From positions 372,001 through 436,000 of the forward strand of contig CAWCAJ010000005.1 in assembly GCA_963793465.1 (NCBI GenBank): 64,000 nt of DNA. The letters run 5' to 3'. Position numbers and translations under genes: made by a program. Below, in pieces: positions 1 through 8,777 of this stretch. The notes under the pieces were generated by a model that saw only the letters and a list, made by a program, of their open reading frames with translations, searched no databases and was not told the DNA's origin. How positions within the stretch are numbered: the first letter of the stretch is position 1; the number at the start of each line of letters is the position of its first letter. Source of the stretch: CAJQPP01 sp963793465 (lineage in GTDB: Bacteria; Planctomycetota; Planctomycetia; Pirellulales; Pirellulaceae).

Positions 1-435
1 ACGGGCCACATATCCAAAACCCATACGATCGTACAGATTGCCCAAAATGCCACCACTGATCAGGCCCATGGCCACGGTCAGCCAGAGACTATGAGCCATC
101 TTCAATGCGAACATCCAAACCAGAATGCCAGCCAGGGCAATCATGGAAAGCCCTGCCAGCCAAAAGCTGCCTCCCTGAAACATTCCGAACAACGCCCCTC
201 CGTTGAAGGAGGTCTGGATCCCAAACAGGCCATCGACCCACCAATCCACATGGTCGCCCGGCAACAGCAGATCGTGATGGTGGTCGAACACATACGACTT
301 GGTGACCAAGTCGCTGGCCAATCCGAGCAACAACAGCGACAAAAAAAGAACGTAACGATTGAATGGCAATCGTACGTTCTTCGCCGTTTTCAGTTGGGGT
401 GCGAGGGATCGACTAATATCGGTTGGCAGATTCAA
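1..435 (-). CDS. lspA: Signal peptidase II (lipoprotein signal peptidase), 3' end cut by window edge
   Basis: Membrane aspartyl protease that removes the signal peptide from lipidated prolipoproteins. The minus-strand frame shows an N-terminal membrane helix (RYVLFLSLLLLGLASDLVTK), then the family motif FNGGALFG, a second hydrophobic segment, and the catalytic block GGILGNLYDR, which carries one of the two active-site aspartates. The C-terminus lies beyond base 1. The start is uncertain. A TTG at 435 and a GTG at 447 both overlap the end of the upstream TraR/DksA gene, and a TTG at 369 would begin just before the first helix. The overlap suggests translational coupling with that gene. The candidate lipoprotein at 22756 would be a substrate for such an enzyme. 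Confidence 0.9.
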   Translation of the reverse strand, partial: MNLPTDISRSLAPQLKTAKNVRLPFNRYVLFLSLLLLGLASDLVTKSYVFDHHHDLLLPGDHVDWWVDGLFGIQTSFNGGALFGMFQGGSFWLAGLSMIALAGILVWMFALKMAHSLWLTVAMGLISGGILGNLYDRMGFGYVAR

Positions 436-793
436 TCGCGGAGGCACACTTCACACAATAGGGTGTATAGGGAATGGCTTTCAGCCGCATTTTGGGGATG
501 CGGCCAGAGCACTCGATGCAGGAACCATAATCTCCCTCTTCGATTCGTTCAAGAGCACCTTCAATCTGCTCCAACACTTCGCCTTCGTTGTTCATCAAAC
601 GCAGGGTGTTATCCTGTTCGTAGGTATCGCTTCCCATGTCCGCAATATGGCTGGGTACCGAGGAACCCGATCCGCCACCCATGCCCCCCGATTTGGCGAG
701 GGCTGCATCGGCCAACGTAGACACGTTGCCGCGTAAGCGGGCACGCATGCCCAGCAACATTTCCTTAAAAGGCTTCATTTCTGCTTTTTTCAT
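413..793 (-). CDS. TraR/DksA family C4 zinc-finger protein
   Basis: Small protein of about 126 residues with the DksA/TraR layout: a charged N-terminal helical region and a C-terminal zinc finger with CxxC (CIEC) and a second CxxC (CVKC) about 17 residues later. The family binds the RNA polymerase secondary channel and modulates transcription, but this member could also be a plain zinc-ribbon protein. The ATG at 793 is chosen because AGGA lies about 5 nt upstream. The open frame extends further to 880 without family-like sequence. It overlaps the start of lspA on the same strand. The segment before the finger is glycine-rich (SGGMGGGSGSS), probably a linker. Confidence 0.85.
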   Translation of the reverse strand: MKKAEMKPFKEMLLGMRARLRGNVSTLADAALAKSGGMGGGSGSSVPSHIADMGSDTYEQDNTLRLMNNEGEVLEQIEGALERIEEGDYGSCIECSGRIPKMRLKAIPYTPYCVKCASAIESANRY

Positions 794-1118
794 CTGTTCC
801 TCATCCGCTGTGAATGGACACGGGTCCATGAATCTCGAAAAACAGGACCTCCTCTGTTTGGCCGCCGGATCGAGCGTCACATTCTAGGAAGGGCCTTTGC
901 AAGCGTCAAACATTTCGTGTTAAAACACACGCGGGATTAAAGGTAAGCATTTGCCAATTAACGACTTAAGCTGCACATCCTGTCGACAACAGGGTCGCTG
1001 TCATGTCTCCCGAAAAAAGTTTCCAGTGTCAATTCAGCGGGGTTGCTGGTGACGGAAACAGGCCCGTTGTCGCACGTACGTGAACTCTTTCCATTGCCCA
1101 AATCAGAAACCCCCGCCG
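794..1118. other. Intergenic region between divergent genes
   Basis: About 325 bases between the TraR/DksA gene (-) and the next plus-strand gene. It is AT-richer than its surroundings around 900-970 and probably holds the promoters of both genes. I recognise no specific site or RNA. Confidence 0.4.
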
Positions 1119-1481
1119 ATGGCTAAATGCGATGAAGGTTACCTCTGCCAGGTTTGTGGCCAGGATGTGGCATCCATCACCGATAGCGATTTGTACCTCC
1201 GCTATGTGTTGGGCCAGGTCGATCCGGAGGTGTTGCACACCACACCGGAGCGGCATCTGCGTTGCAATCCCCTGTTAGCGCAATTCATTCGCGATGAGCG
1301 ATTTCCATTGGTGGTCGTCGAGGGTCCCATGTCGACGTCGAAGTTGGATCCCGAATACGTCCGGCAACGCACGGCGTGGGTGACCCGGGGATACGCCCGG
1401 TTATGGGAAATCCGCGAGTTGTTGACCCGCCAAGAGGTCTCCATCCTGGATTTTCCGCTGAGCGAATTTCGCAGGGCTTAG
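1119..1481 (+). CDS. Conserved-looking hypothetical protein with CxxC motif
   Basis: I do not recognise this family. The protein of about 120 residues starts with a possible metal-binding CDEGYLCQVCGQD (CxxC plus an upstream Cys), followed by a mixed helical region with many charged residues and no membrane segment or signal peptide. The ATG at 1119 is preferred because the motif follows at once. A GTG at 1080 would add 13 residues of low information. Codon use matches the neighbours, so it is probably a real gene. It lies alone, transcribed toward the convergent DUF952 gene. Confidence 0.6.
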   Translation: MAKCDEGYLCQVCGQDVASITDSDLYLRYVLGQVDPEVLHTTPERHLRCNPLLAQFIRDERFPLVVVEGPMSTSKLDPEYVRQRTAWVTRGYARLWEIRELLTRQEVSILDFPLSEFRRA

Positions 1482-1684
1482 ACGGACGGGCTGGAATGCC
1501 GATCCCATTGTATCCCATAGGGGCCAAAAATTTCTCGGATGGCATCTCCGATGGGGCAAGCTGCGGAAAGCTTGTCGAATGGACGCAGGGTGGCGTGACA
1601 CTCGGGGCGGCCGATACCGTGGCCGGGAACCCAGCCGAAGAAATCATGGCACCCCGCAATCATGCTGCCCGCATTTGCCGCGGC

Positions 1685-2038
1685 TTATTCCGAGACCGGC
1701 CCCAAATCGATCAGGCATCGACCGCTTTTGTCCTGGTGAATCGGATCCGCAGATGTGATCTGATCGATGCGGATCTTGCCGTAAAGGTGGGGGAACAAGG
1801 CTCCCCCCCGCGAGGCCTCCCAGCGCAGCTCTTCGCCAAAATCATCCGTCGGCACCGAGACCAGCAGCAGGTCCGATTGTCCGGCGAAATGCAAATCGGC
1901 CGTCTCCTGGACCTGCTCCGCTGTGGAAAGATGGATAAATCCGTCCTCCAGGTCGACGCCGGCCCCGCGGAACTCACCATCCGCCTGGGCCTTTTGCCAG
2001 GCGGTGGCGGAGACAATTTTGTAAACCTGTTGAGACAT
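1685..2038 (-). CDS. DUF952 family protein
   Basis: Protein of 117 residues matching the DUF952 pattern: an N-terminal YKIVSATAWQKAQ (usual IYHI..AWEAA), then DGFIHLSTAEQV, a central DLLLVSVP strand, LRWE, and LFPHLYGKI near the end. The fold is related to ADP-ribosyl-transferase-like domains, but the function is not established. The ATG at 2038 starts right at the domain. The longer open frame to 2134 merely reads through the interspersed repeat at 2071-2162. It is downstream of thiC on the same strand, with the repeat between them. Confidence 0.85.
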   Translation of the reverse strand: MSQQVYKIVSATAWQKAQADGEFRGAGVDLEDGFIHLSTAEQVQETADLHFAGQSDLLLVSVPTDDFGEELRWEASRGGALFPHLYGKIRIDQITSADPIHQDKSGRCLIDLGPVSE

Positions 2039-2070
2039 TGAAATTTCCGGTTTCGGACAATGGCCTTTCC

Positions 2071-2162
2071 GATCTGATTGGAAAGGACCGTGCTGGTTTC
2101 GCAACGACACGGCTGGTCGAGCCAGCAATGGCACCCGCCAGATCCGCCTGGTCCGACCGCTA
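2071..2162 (-). repeat. Interspersed palindromic repeat, copy A
   Basis: About 92 bases that match copies at 14639, 54721, 41196 and 45112. Read on the minus strand it has GGCGGATCTG, a hairpin core close to CCAGCxxTG, then GTCGTTGCGAA and a tail ending in TCAGATC. The core arms here (CACGGCTGG and CCAGCAATG) carry one mismatch. Its distal edge coincides with the thiC stop codon, so it lies in the thiC 3' region in sense orientation. Confidence 0.8.
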
Positions 2163-3500
2163 GTCCTGACTGCCTGAATTCAGCGGCACCAGGCCGCCAT
2201 TCTCGGCGGCCAGTTTGCGGATGTCTTCGGTGATCTTCATGGAACAATACTTGGGACCGCACATGCTGCAGAAATGAGCACTCTTGAAAGTGTCCTGGGG
2301 AAGCGTCTCATCGTGGTAGGCTCGAGCGGTTTCCGGGTCCAGTGACAAGCGGAATTGCTCGTTCCAGTCGAATTCAAAACGCGCCTTGGACAGGGCATCG
2401 TCGCGGTCCTGGGCCCCCGGTCGCCCGCGTGCCACATCGGCGGAATGGGCCGCAATCTTGTAAGCGATCACGCCCTGTTTCACATCGTGGGCGTTGGGCA
2501 GGCCCAGGTGTTCTTTGGGTGTCACGTAACACAGCATGGCGGCGCCGTGCCAACCCGCCATGGCTGCACCGATGGCGCTGGTGATATGGTCGTAGCCGGG
2601 CGCCACATCGGTTACCAGGGGCCCCAGTACATAAAACGGTGCTCCCTGACAGACTTCAATCTGCTTTTTGATGTTCATTTCGATCTGGTGCATGGGAATG
2701 TGGCCCGGGCCTTCGACCATCACCTGAGTGCCGTTTTGCTGACCACGCCTGGTCAGTTCTCCCAGCACTTCCAGTTCTGCGAATTGAGCTTCATCACTGG
2801 CGTCGGCGATACTGCCGGGACGCAGGCCATCACCCAGACTCCAGGTGACATCGTACTCACGCATGATATCGCACAGTTCATCGAAGTGTTCGTACAGTGG
2901 ATTCTGCTTGCGATGCACCATCATCCATTTGGCGATCAACGAACCGCCACGGGAAACGATTCCGGTGACTCGCTGCGTGGTCAAATGCAAGTGCTCCATC
3001 AACAGACCGCAGTGAATCGTCATGTAGTCCACCCCCTGCTTGGCCTGGTGTTCGACCATGTCCAGGAAATGTTGGGGCTGCATATCCTCGATGTTGCCAC
3101 CCAGCTCTTCCAGCATCTGGTAGATGGGTACCGTTCCAATCGGCACTGGTGAAACCTCGATGATGGCTCTGCGGATGCGATCGATGTCCTTGCCAGTCGA
3201 AAGATCCATAACCGTGTCGGCTCCGTGATGAACTGCCATATGCAGTTTTTCCAGCTCATCGTCAACGGCACTGGTCACGGCACTGTTGCCAATATTGGCG
3301 TTGATCTTGCATTTCGAAGCGATCCCGATGCACATCGGTTCCAGCCTGCCCGCCACATGGACGGTGTTGGCCGGTATCACCATGCGGCCGGCAGCCACTT
3401 CTTCACGCACCCGTTCGACCGCCAGTTGTTCCCGTTGGGCCACAAATTCCATCTCGGGCGTGACTTCCCCTTTGCGGGCGCTAAGAATCTGAGTCGTCAT
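2160..3500 (-). CDS. thiC: Phosphomethylpyrimidine synthase (thiamine biosynthesis)
   Basis: Radical SAM enzyme that rearranges aminoimidazole ribotide into hydroxymethylpyrimidine phosphate for thiamine. It has 446 residues, in the range of the shorter bacterial ThiC proteins that lack the N-terminal extension. Recognisable blocks are KINANIGNS near residue 65, DLSTGKDID, TIHCGL, SRGGS, EGPGHIP and, close to the C-terminus, the 4Fe-4S ligand motif CSMCGPKYC near residue 412. The ATG at 3500 gives an N-terminus typical of the family. I looked for a TPP riboswitch in the leader and did not see one. The stop codon abuts repeat copy A. A second thiamine gene, thiO, lies at 14728 and is also followed by the repeat. 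Confidence 0.97.
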   Translation of the reverse strand: MTTQILSARKGEVTPEMEFVAQREQLAVERVREEVAAGRMVIPANTVHVAGRLEPMCIGIASKCKINANIGNSAVTSAVDDELEKLHMAVHHGADTVMDLSTGKDIDRIRRAIIEVSPVPIGTVPIYQMLEELGGNIEDMQPQHFLDMVEHQAKQGVDYMTIHCGLLMEHLHLTTQRVTGIVSRGGSLIAKWMMVHRKQNPLYEHFDELCDIMREYDVTWSLGDGLRPGSIADASDEAQFAELEVLGELTRRGQQNGTQVMVEGPGHIPMHQIEMNIKKQIEVCQGAPFYVLGPLVTDVAPGYDHITSAIGAAMAGWHGAAMLCYVTPKEHLGLPNAHDVKQGVIAYKIAAHSADVARGRPGAQDRDDALSKARFEFDWNEQFRLSLDPETARAYHDETLPQDTFKSAHFCSMCGPKYCSMKITEDIRKLAAENGGLVPLNSGSQD

Positions 3501-3611
3501 TTGTTTCTCGCAATGTGGTTGGGAGCTGATTTGGCAATCGGCCGAACGATGGCTGTCGATCCTGTTTCAGCAATTCAGGGAATCGGCTGGGGCGGCAAAC
3601 ACCGCAGCACC

Positions 3612-3893
3612 TCAGTCGATGGCGGCCGGTCCCGCACCCTCCGCTGGTTCCAGCGAGCTGTGTGAGCCATCGCAACGCGGGGAATTGCCGGTTTGTTTGC
3701 AGGTGCAGAAGTAGACCGTCTCCGACTTTTCGGCAGTAAACACCATCGGTACAAATTCACAGCCCTCCTGCTTGTGTTTGCCATCACAAAAGGGCTGATT
3801 GTCTGACAAACCGCAGCTGCACCAGGCGTATTTTTTGCCGGCTTCCAATTCTACAGCAATGGGTTGTGTTCCCGCACATTTCGGCTGGTCCAT
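3612..3893 (-). CDS. Double CDGSH iron-sulfur domain protein
   Basis: Small 93-residue cytosolic protein with two CDGSH-type 2Fe-2S sites. The first is CSCGLSDNQPFCDGKH and the second CTCKQTGNSPRCDGSH, each with the family's three-Cys, one-His ligand set. Bacterial twin-CDGSH proteins are redox or Fe-S transfer candidates without a settled role. It is 112 bases upstream of thiC on the same strand. Because ThiC itself carries an Fe-S cluster, a link is possible but not shown. No signal peptide is present. Confidence 0.9.
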   Translation of the reverse strand: MDQPKCAGTQPIAVELEAGKKYAWCSCGLSDNQPFCDGKHKQEGCEFVPMVFTAEKSETVYFCTCKQTGNSPRCDGSHSSLEPAEGAGPAAID

Positions 3894-4151
3894 GAACGAT
3901 TCCTAAATCAAAAAAGAAAGGGTTGCCAGATTATCGCAATCGAAGCGTTGTTCGCCAAGATGGTGGCTGGAGACGGATTCCTCAAGGGCAAATCACCACC
4001 GCGGGCTGGCAGACAGTTTGTCTTGACGGGATTTGCAGAGCCGACGGGGGCCCGTTACCATCGATTCCGTGCAGTCCGCGAACAAGTTCCCTCGGGAACG
4101 AATTTCCTCAATAGCGACCTTCCCCGCCCCACTCCGCCCAAGCAGACGCCC

Positions 4152-4646
4152 ATGCCCCCCAGCGATCCGACCACCATCCTTGTCCGGCACAATCGCTGGG
4201 CGATGGAGAATCTGTTGCTTGCCTGCGTTCCGTTGACGGAACAACAATTCCATCAGGAATTTGAAATCGGGTTGGGTTCGCTGCATGACACGATCGTGCA
4301 CATTCTGGGGGCCATGCGTGGCTGGGGTGACTTGCTGGCCGGCCGGGAACAACGTCCGCGGCTGGAAGCCGATCCGCCACGCAGTATCGAGCAACTGGGC
4401 GAGCTGTTGACTGAGATTTCCGATGAAGTGGAGACTCTGTCCGTGCAATACCCGTTGCATGAAATGGTGAGTGGATCACGGGGCGGACGCAGCTACGAGT
4501 TTACTCGTGGCGCGGTGATCACGCATGTGATGACGCATGGCATGCACCATCGGGCCCAGTGCCTGAACATGTTGCGGCACCTGGGCGTGAGTCCCTTGCC
4601 GCCCAGCGCGGTGGTGGAATGGGTGCTGCAGCAGGATTCCGCCTGA
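4152..4646 (+). CDS. DinB-like family protein
   Basis: Protein of 164 residues with the four-helix DinB/YfiT layout. Candidate metal-binding histidines are in LHDTIVHILGAM near residue 43 and in HVMTHGMHHRAQ near residue 125, the usual positions for this superfamily. Members include thiol-dependent transferases and many uncharacterised proteins, so the reaction cannot be named. The ATG at 4152 fits the domain start. The open frame reaches back to 3864 without family-like sequence. It is convergent with metH. Confidence 0.85.
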   Translation: MPPSDPTTILVRHNRWAMENLLLACVPLTEQQFHQEFEIGLGSLHDTIVHILGAMRGWGDLLAGREQRPRLEADPPRSIEQLGELLTEISDEVETLSVQYPLHEMVSGSRGGRSYEFTRGAVITHVMTHGMHHRAQCLNMLRHLGVSPLPPSAVVEWVLQQDSA

Positions 4647-4713
4647 CCCAGCACGGTCCCTGCCGCATTCAACAGGTCCGCAGCTTCTGACGATCGGGTG
4701 CTGGCTGGCCGCC

Positions 4714-4758
4714 AAAGTCTTGGAGACGCTATTTCAAAGTCTGGGGAGACGCTATTTC
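4714..4758. repeat. Tandem duplication overlapping the metH stop
   Basis: Two adjacent near-identical units of 22 and 23 bases (4714-4735 and 4736-4758), each ending in GGAGACGCTATTTC. The metH stop codon lies in the second unit. The pattern suggests a short local duplication. Confidence 0.8.
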
Positions 4759-7700
4759 AGAATCGGTGTCAGCCAATGCTCGCAGTCTTCCAGGGCCATG
4801 CCCTTCCGCTGTGCGTAATTTTCCAGTTGGTCGCGGTCGATCCGGTTGATGGCGAAATACCGTGATTCGGGATGACCGAAATAAAGGCCGCAAACGCTGG
4901 AGCCGGGCCACATGGCGTAGGACTCGGTCAGCATGATGCCGGTATGATGTTGCACATCCATCATCTGCCAAAGCGTTTTTTTCTGTGTGTGATCAGGGCA
5001 TGCCGGGTAGCCGGGGGCCGGCCGAATTCCCCGGTAACGTTCCTTGACGATATCTTCCATTGACAGTGGTTCATCCGGTGCGTGGCCCCAGTCCTGCCGC
5101 GCACGGTGATGCAACAGTTCTGCGAACGCTTCAGCCAGTCGGTCAGCCAGTGCCTTGACCATGATGGAGTTGTAATCGTCGTGGTTCTTTTCAAATTCGG
5201 CGGCGATCTGATCGATCTGGATCCCGGCGGTTACGGCGAATCCGCCAATGTAATCTTCACGGCCGCAGCCGACGGGCGCGATATAGTCCGCCAGGGATCG
5301 AAACTGCTCCTGTCCTTTTCGTTTCCATTGCTGTCGCAACATGTAAAAGCGGGCCAGTTCCTTGTCCCGCCGCTCGTCCTGATACACGATCACATCGTCG
5401 CCGTCGCTGGCTGCGGGCCAGAAACCGAAAACGCCGGTGGCTTGAACTCGGCGGTTTTCGATCAGCATCTGCAACATTTCCTGGGCGTTGTCGTAGAGTT
5501 CCCGGGCGACTTCGCCCACGCGGGGATCCTTGAAAATACTGGGGAACTTGCCTTTCAGTTCCCAGGTCATGAAGAAAGGAGACCAGTCGATATAGGGGGC
5601 GATCTCTTCCAGCGGGTAGTTGTAAAGGTTGTTGATGCCGGTGAACTTGGGTCGCGTAATATCGACCTGACTCCAATCCGTCTGAAAACGATGTTGCAAC
5701 GCGTACTCATAGGTCACCAGTTCCATTTCGCGTTGTTCGTAGGCCGTGACCAGACGCGCCTGCAAATTCCGGTTTTCCCGGACGATCTCATCGCGTCGAT
5801 CCTTGCTGAGCAGGCGGTCCACCACGCCCACGCTGCGGGAGGCATCCAGTACGTGCAGCACGGGCTGATCATAGCGTGGTGCGATCTTGACGGCGGTGTG
5901 TTTGTCGCTGGTCGTGGCACCCCCAATCAACAACGGGGTGTTCATGCCTCGGCGTTTCATTTCGCTGGCCACATGCACCATCTCGTCCAGACTGGGCGTG
6001 ATCAGACCTGACAAGCCAATGATGTCGGCTCCCTCTTTGACGGCCGTATCCAAAATCGTCTCGCAGGGGACCATGACTCCCAGGTCGACAATCCGGTAAT
6101 TGTTGCAGGCCAACACCACGCCCACGATGTTCTTGCCAATGTCGTGCACATCACCCTTGACCGTGGCCATCAGGATCGTGCCCCGGGTATCCTGCTCCTG
6201 CAATCCGGCCCGGGCCTTTTCCTGCTCCATGAAGGGCAACAGATGGGCCACCCCTTTCTTCATGACCCGCGCCGATTTGACCACTTGGGGCAGGAACATC
6301 TTCCCGCTGCCGAACAGGTCACCGACGATGCTCATCCCGTCCATCATGGGACCCTCGATGATGGACAGACAGCGGTCGGTGGCTTGTCTGGCTTCCTCCA
6401 CGTCGTCGACGATAAATTTATCGATGCCCTTGACCAGTGCGTGGGCGATCCGCTTGGCCACGGGTTCCCGTCGCCATTCCAGGTCTTCGGTCTTGCCCTT
6501 CTTTCGCGAGGATTTGACCGTTTCAGCAAACTCGATCAGGCGGTCGGTGGCATCGGGGCGTCGGTTGAAGAGCACGTCCTCCACGCGCTCCAGCAGGGAG
6601 GCCGGGATTTCTTCGTAAATTTCCAGCTGCCCGGCGTTGACGATACCCATGTCCAGTCCGGCCTTGATGGCGTGGTACAGGAAGGCCGCATGCATGGCTT
6701 CACGAACCACGTCGTTGCCCCGGAAACTGAAGCTGATATTACTGACGCCTCCCGAGACCTTCGCCCCCGGACAGACCTGTTTGATTTGACGCGTGGCCTC
6801 GATGAAATTGATGGCGTAGTCGTTGTGTTCCTCCATTCCGGTAGCCACCGTCAGGATGTTCGGATCAAAGATGACGTCTTGCGGGGGAAAACCGACTTCC
6901 TCCACCAGCAGCTTGTAGGCCCGTTGGCAGATCCGCACCTTGTCCGCGGTTTCCACGGCCTGTCCCTGTTCATCAAAGGCCATGATCACGGCTGCCGCGC
7001 CATAACGCCGCACCAGCCGGGCGCGTTCCAGGAACATCGCCTCGCCGTCTTTCAGGCTGATGGAATTGACGATGGCCTTACCCTGCACCGCCCGCAGACC
7101 GGCTTCGATGACGGACCACTTGGAACTGTCGATCATGACCGGCACGGTGCTGATATCGGATTCCCCGGCAATCAACCTCAGGAACCGCGTCATGGCCTCT
7201 TCGCCGTCCAGCAATGCATCATCCATGTTCACGTCAATCACGGCGGCTCCACCCACCACCTGGTCGCGTGCCACTTCGATGGCCTCTTCGAACCGCTGGT
7301 CCCGGATCAACCTGGCAAACTTGCGACTCCCGGTGACATTCGTACGTTCCCCAATCATCAGGAAGTTGGCGTCAGGCCGCATGGTCAGGGGCCGCGTCCC
7401 ACTCAAGCGGGTCCAGGCCTGCACTCGATTGCGAACATGGGGCTTGCGTTTGCGACACCGATCGGCAATGGCACGAATGTGTTCCGGCGTGGTGCCGCAA
7501 CACCCACCCACGATGTTAATCCAGCCATTGTCGGCCCACTCACCGACCATTTCGGCCATGACAGAGGGTTGCAAGTCAAATTGCCCCATTTCGTTGGGCA
7601 GGCCGGCATTGGGGTGGGCACTGATGTACGGGGTGGCGACCCGGGCCAATTCTTCCAGGTGAGCCCGCATCACATCGGGTCCCAACGCGCAGTTCATGCC

Positions 7701-8456
7701 CACCGAGACCATTGGAAAATGGGCAACCGAGTTCCAGAAGGCCTCCACGACCTGGCCGGAAACGAAAGTGGATCCGGATTCGGCAAACGTCCCCGATACC
7801 ATCACCGGGATGGAGGTTCCGGTTTCCGCAAAGTAGCGTGAGACCGCAAACAGGCAGGCTTTCAAATTCAGCGTATCGATCACGGTTTCCGGAAACAGGA
7901 TATCAACACCACCCTCGACCAATGCCGCCACCTGTTCGTAATACGATTGTTCCATCGTCTCGAACGTTACTCCCCGCCAGGCGGCATCGTCCACCTTGGT
8001 ACTGATGGCCGTTTGTTGCGTGGTGGGACCGATCGAGCCCGCCACAAATTTCTGGGGAGCGGCAGGATTGGCTTCCCGGTAGCGTTCCACCGCCGTCCGC
8101 GCGTGCCTGGCCGCCGCCAGATTGATTTCTCGCATCAGGGCCCCCGGCAACCGGTACTCGGCCATCCCGACCGGGCTGGCATTGAAGGTGTTGGTTTCCA
8201 CGATGTCGGCACCGGCCTGCAGATAGGCCAGATGGATGTCCACCACCTTGGACCCATGAGTCAGGTTCAAAATATCGCCAAAATTGGTGAGTTGAACCTT
8301 GGGTTCGTGATCGGCAAAACGCTCCCCCCGCACGGCCTCTTCATCCAACTTCAAACGCTGGGTCATGGTCCCCATGGCGCCATCCAAAATCAGAATTTCG
8401 GAGGCAAGTCGCTCCAGGAGCATCTCGGCAGTGCTATTACTTTGGGCTATCGACAT
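4752..8456 (-). CDS. metH: Cobalamin-dependent methionine synthase
   Basis: Transfers a methyl group from methyltetrahydrofolate to homocysteine through methylcobalamin. It has 1234 residues, full length for the family. Modules in order: homocysteine-binding barrel (about 1-330, zinc-site cysteines in GMNCALGP and VGGCCGTTPEHI), pterin-binding barrel (about 350-630, NVTGSRKF), B12 cap, cobalamin-binding Rossmann domain with DVHDIGKN near residue 769 (the His is the lower cobalt ligand) and the C-terminal reactivation domain. The start is fixed by alignment to the usual N-terminal LDGAMGT region. No cobalamin or SAM riboswitch was recognised upstream, only a small hairpin at 8501. Confidence 0.97.
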   Translation of the reverse strand: MSIAQSNSTAEMLLERLASEILILDGAMGTMTQRLKLDEEAVRGERFADHEPKVQLTNFGDILNLTHGSKVVDIHLAYLQAGADIVETNTFNASPVGMAEYRLPGALMREINLAAARHARTAVERYREANPAAPQKFVAGSIGPTTQQTAISTKVDDAAWRGVTFETMEQSYYEQVAALVEGGVDILFPETVIDTLNLKACLFAVSRYFAETGTSIPVMVSGTFAESGSTFVSGQVVEAFWNSVAHFPMVSVGMNCALGPDVMRAHLEELARVATPYISAHPNAGLPNEMGQFDLQPSVMAEMVGEWADNGWINIVGGCCGTTPEHIRAIADRCRKRKPHVRNRVQAWTRLSGTRPLTMRPDANFLMIGERTNVTGSRKFARLIRDQRFEEAIEVARDQVVGGAAVIDVNMDDALLDGEEAMTRFLRLIAGESDISTVPVMIDSSKWSVIEAGLRAVQGKAIVNSISLKDGEAMFLERARLVRRYGAAAVIMAFDEQGQAVETADKVRICQRAYKLLVEEVGFPPQDVIFDPNILTVATGMEEHNDYAINFIEATRQIKQVCPGAKVSGGVSNISFSFRGNDVVREAMHAAFLYHAIKAGLDMGIVNAGQLEIYEEIPASLLERVEDVLFNRRPDATDRLIEFAETVKSSRKKGKTEDLEWRREPVAKRIAHALVKGIDKFIVDDVEEARQATDRCLSIIEGPMMDGMSIVGDLFGSGKMFLPQVVKSARVMKKGVAHLLPFMEQEKARAGLQEQDTRGTILMATVKGDVHDIGKNIVGVVLACNNYRIVDLGVMVPCETILDTAVKEGADIIGLSGLITPSLDEMVHVASEMKRRGMNTPLLIGGATTSDKHTAVKIAPRYDQPVLHVLDASRSVGVVDRLLSKDRRDEIVRENRNLQARLVTAYEQREMELVTYEYALQHRFQTDWSQVDITRPKFTGINNLYNYPLEEIAPYIDWSPFFMTWELKGKFPSIFKDPRVGEVARELYDNAQEMLQMLIENRRVQATGVFGFWPAASDGDDVIVYQDERRDKELARFYMLRQQWKRKGQEQFRSLADYIAPVGCGREDYIGGFAVTAGIQIDQIAAEFEKNHDDYNSIMVKALADRLAEAFAELLHHRARQDWGHAPDEPLSMEDIVKERYRGIRPAPGYPACPDHTQKKTLWQMMDVQHHTGIMLTESYAMWPGSSVCGLYFGHPESRYFAINRIDRDQLENYAQRKGMALEDCEHWLTPILK

Positions 8457-8777
8457 GTGCTGGCGTCAAAAAAATGACTTGTAAACGGGGAATGGGTAAT
8501 CTGCGGGAGGATCCGCAGCGGGAAATTCACTGACCTGCTGGAGGGTGGTAATTGGCCTAATGGCCCGCCCAAAAGCTGGTCGAATACTGAACTAACTGTA
8601 GCAATCGTCGTGTCAACCAACAAATGCGAGCTGGCCGATTTTTATCGTATTGTAGCTGGAAGACGGCGGCACCTGAATTCGCCATGGCATGGTTTTGCGA
8701 ATGTTGATATCAGAAAAATTGGGGGTTCACTGAATGGCAAACCCTCTCAAAAGGCCGTCGGTGAGGAGACAGAACAG
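8457..8777. other. Divergent promoter region between metH and the CpsD-like gene
   Basis: About 320 bases that must carry the start signals of both flanking genes. The only clear structure is a perfect 6-bp hairpin at 8501-8518 (CTGCGG, six-base loop, CCGCAG), located 45 bases upstream of metH in its leader. I could not match it to a riboswitch class. Confidence 0.4.

Noticed and set aside
3501..3611. TPP riboswitch in the thiC leader
   Set aside because: The CTGAGA and GAACCTGATCTGG landmarks are not present on the minus strand of the leader.
6144..7841. 565-codon plus-strand open frame inside metH
   Set aside because: Antisense shadow of a full-length, motif-complete metH. The translated composition is implausible.
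8457..8600. Cobalamin or SAM riboswitch upstream of metH
   Set aside because: No B12-box or SAM-I core could be recognised. Only one 6-bp hairpin is seen.
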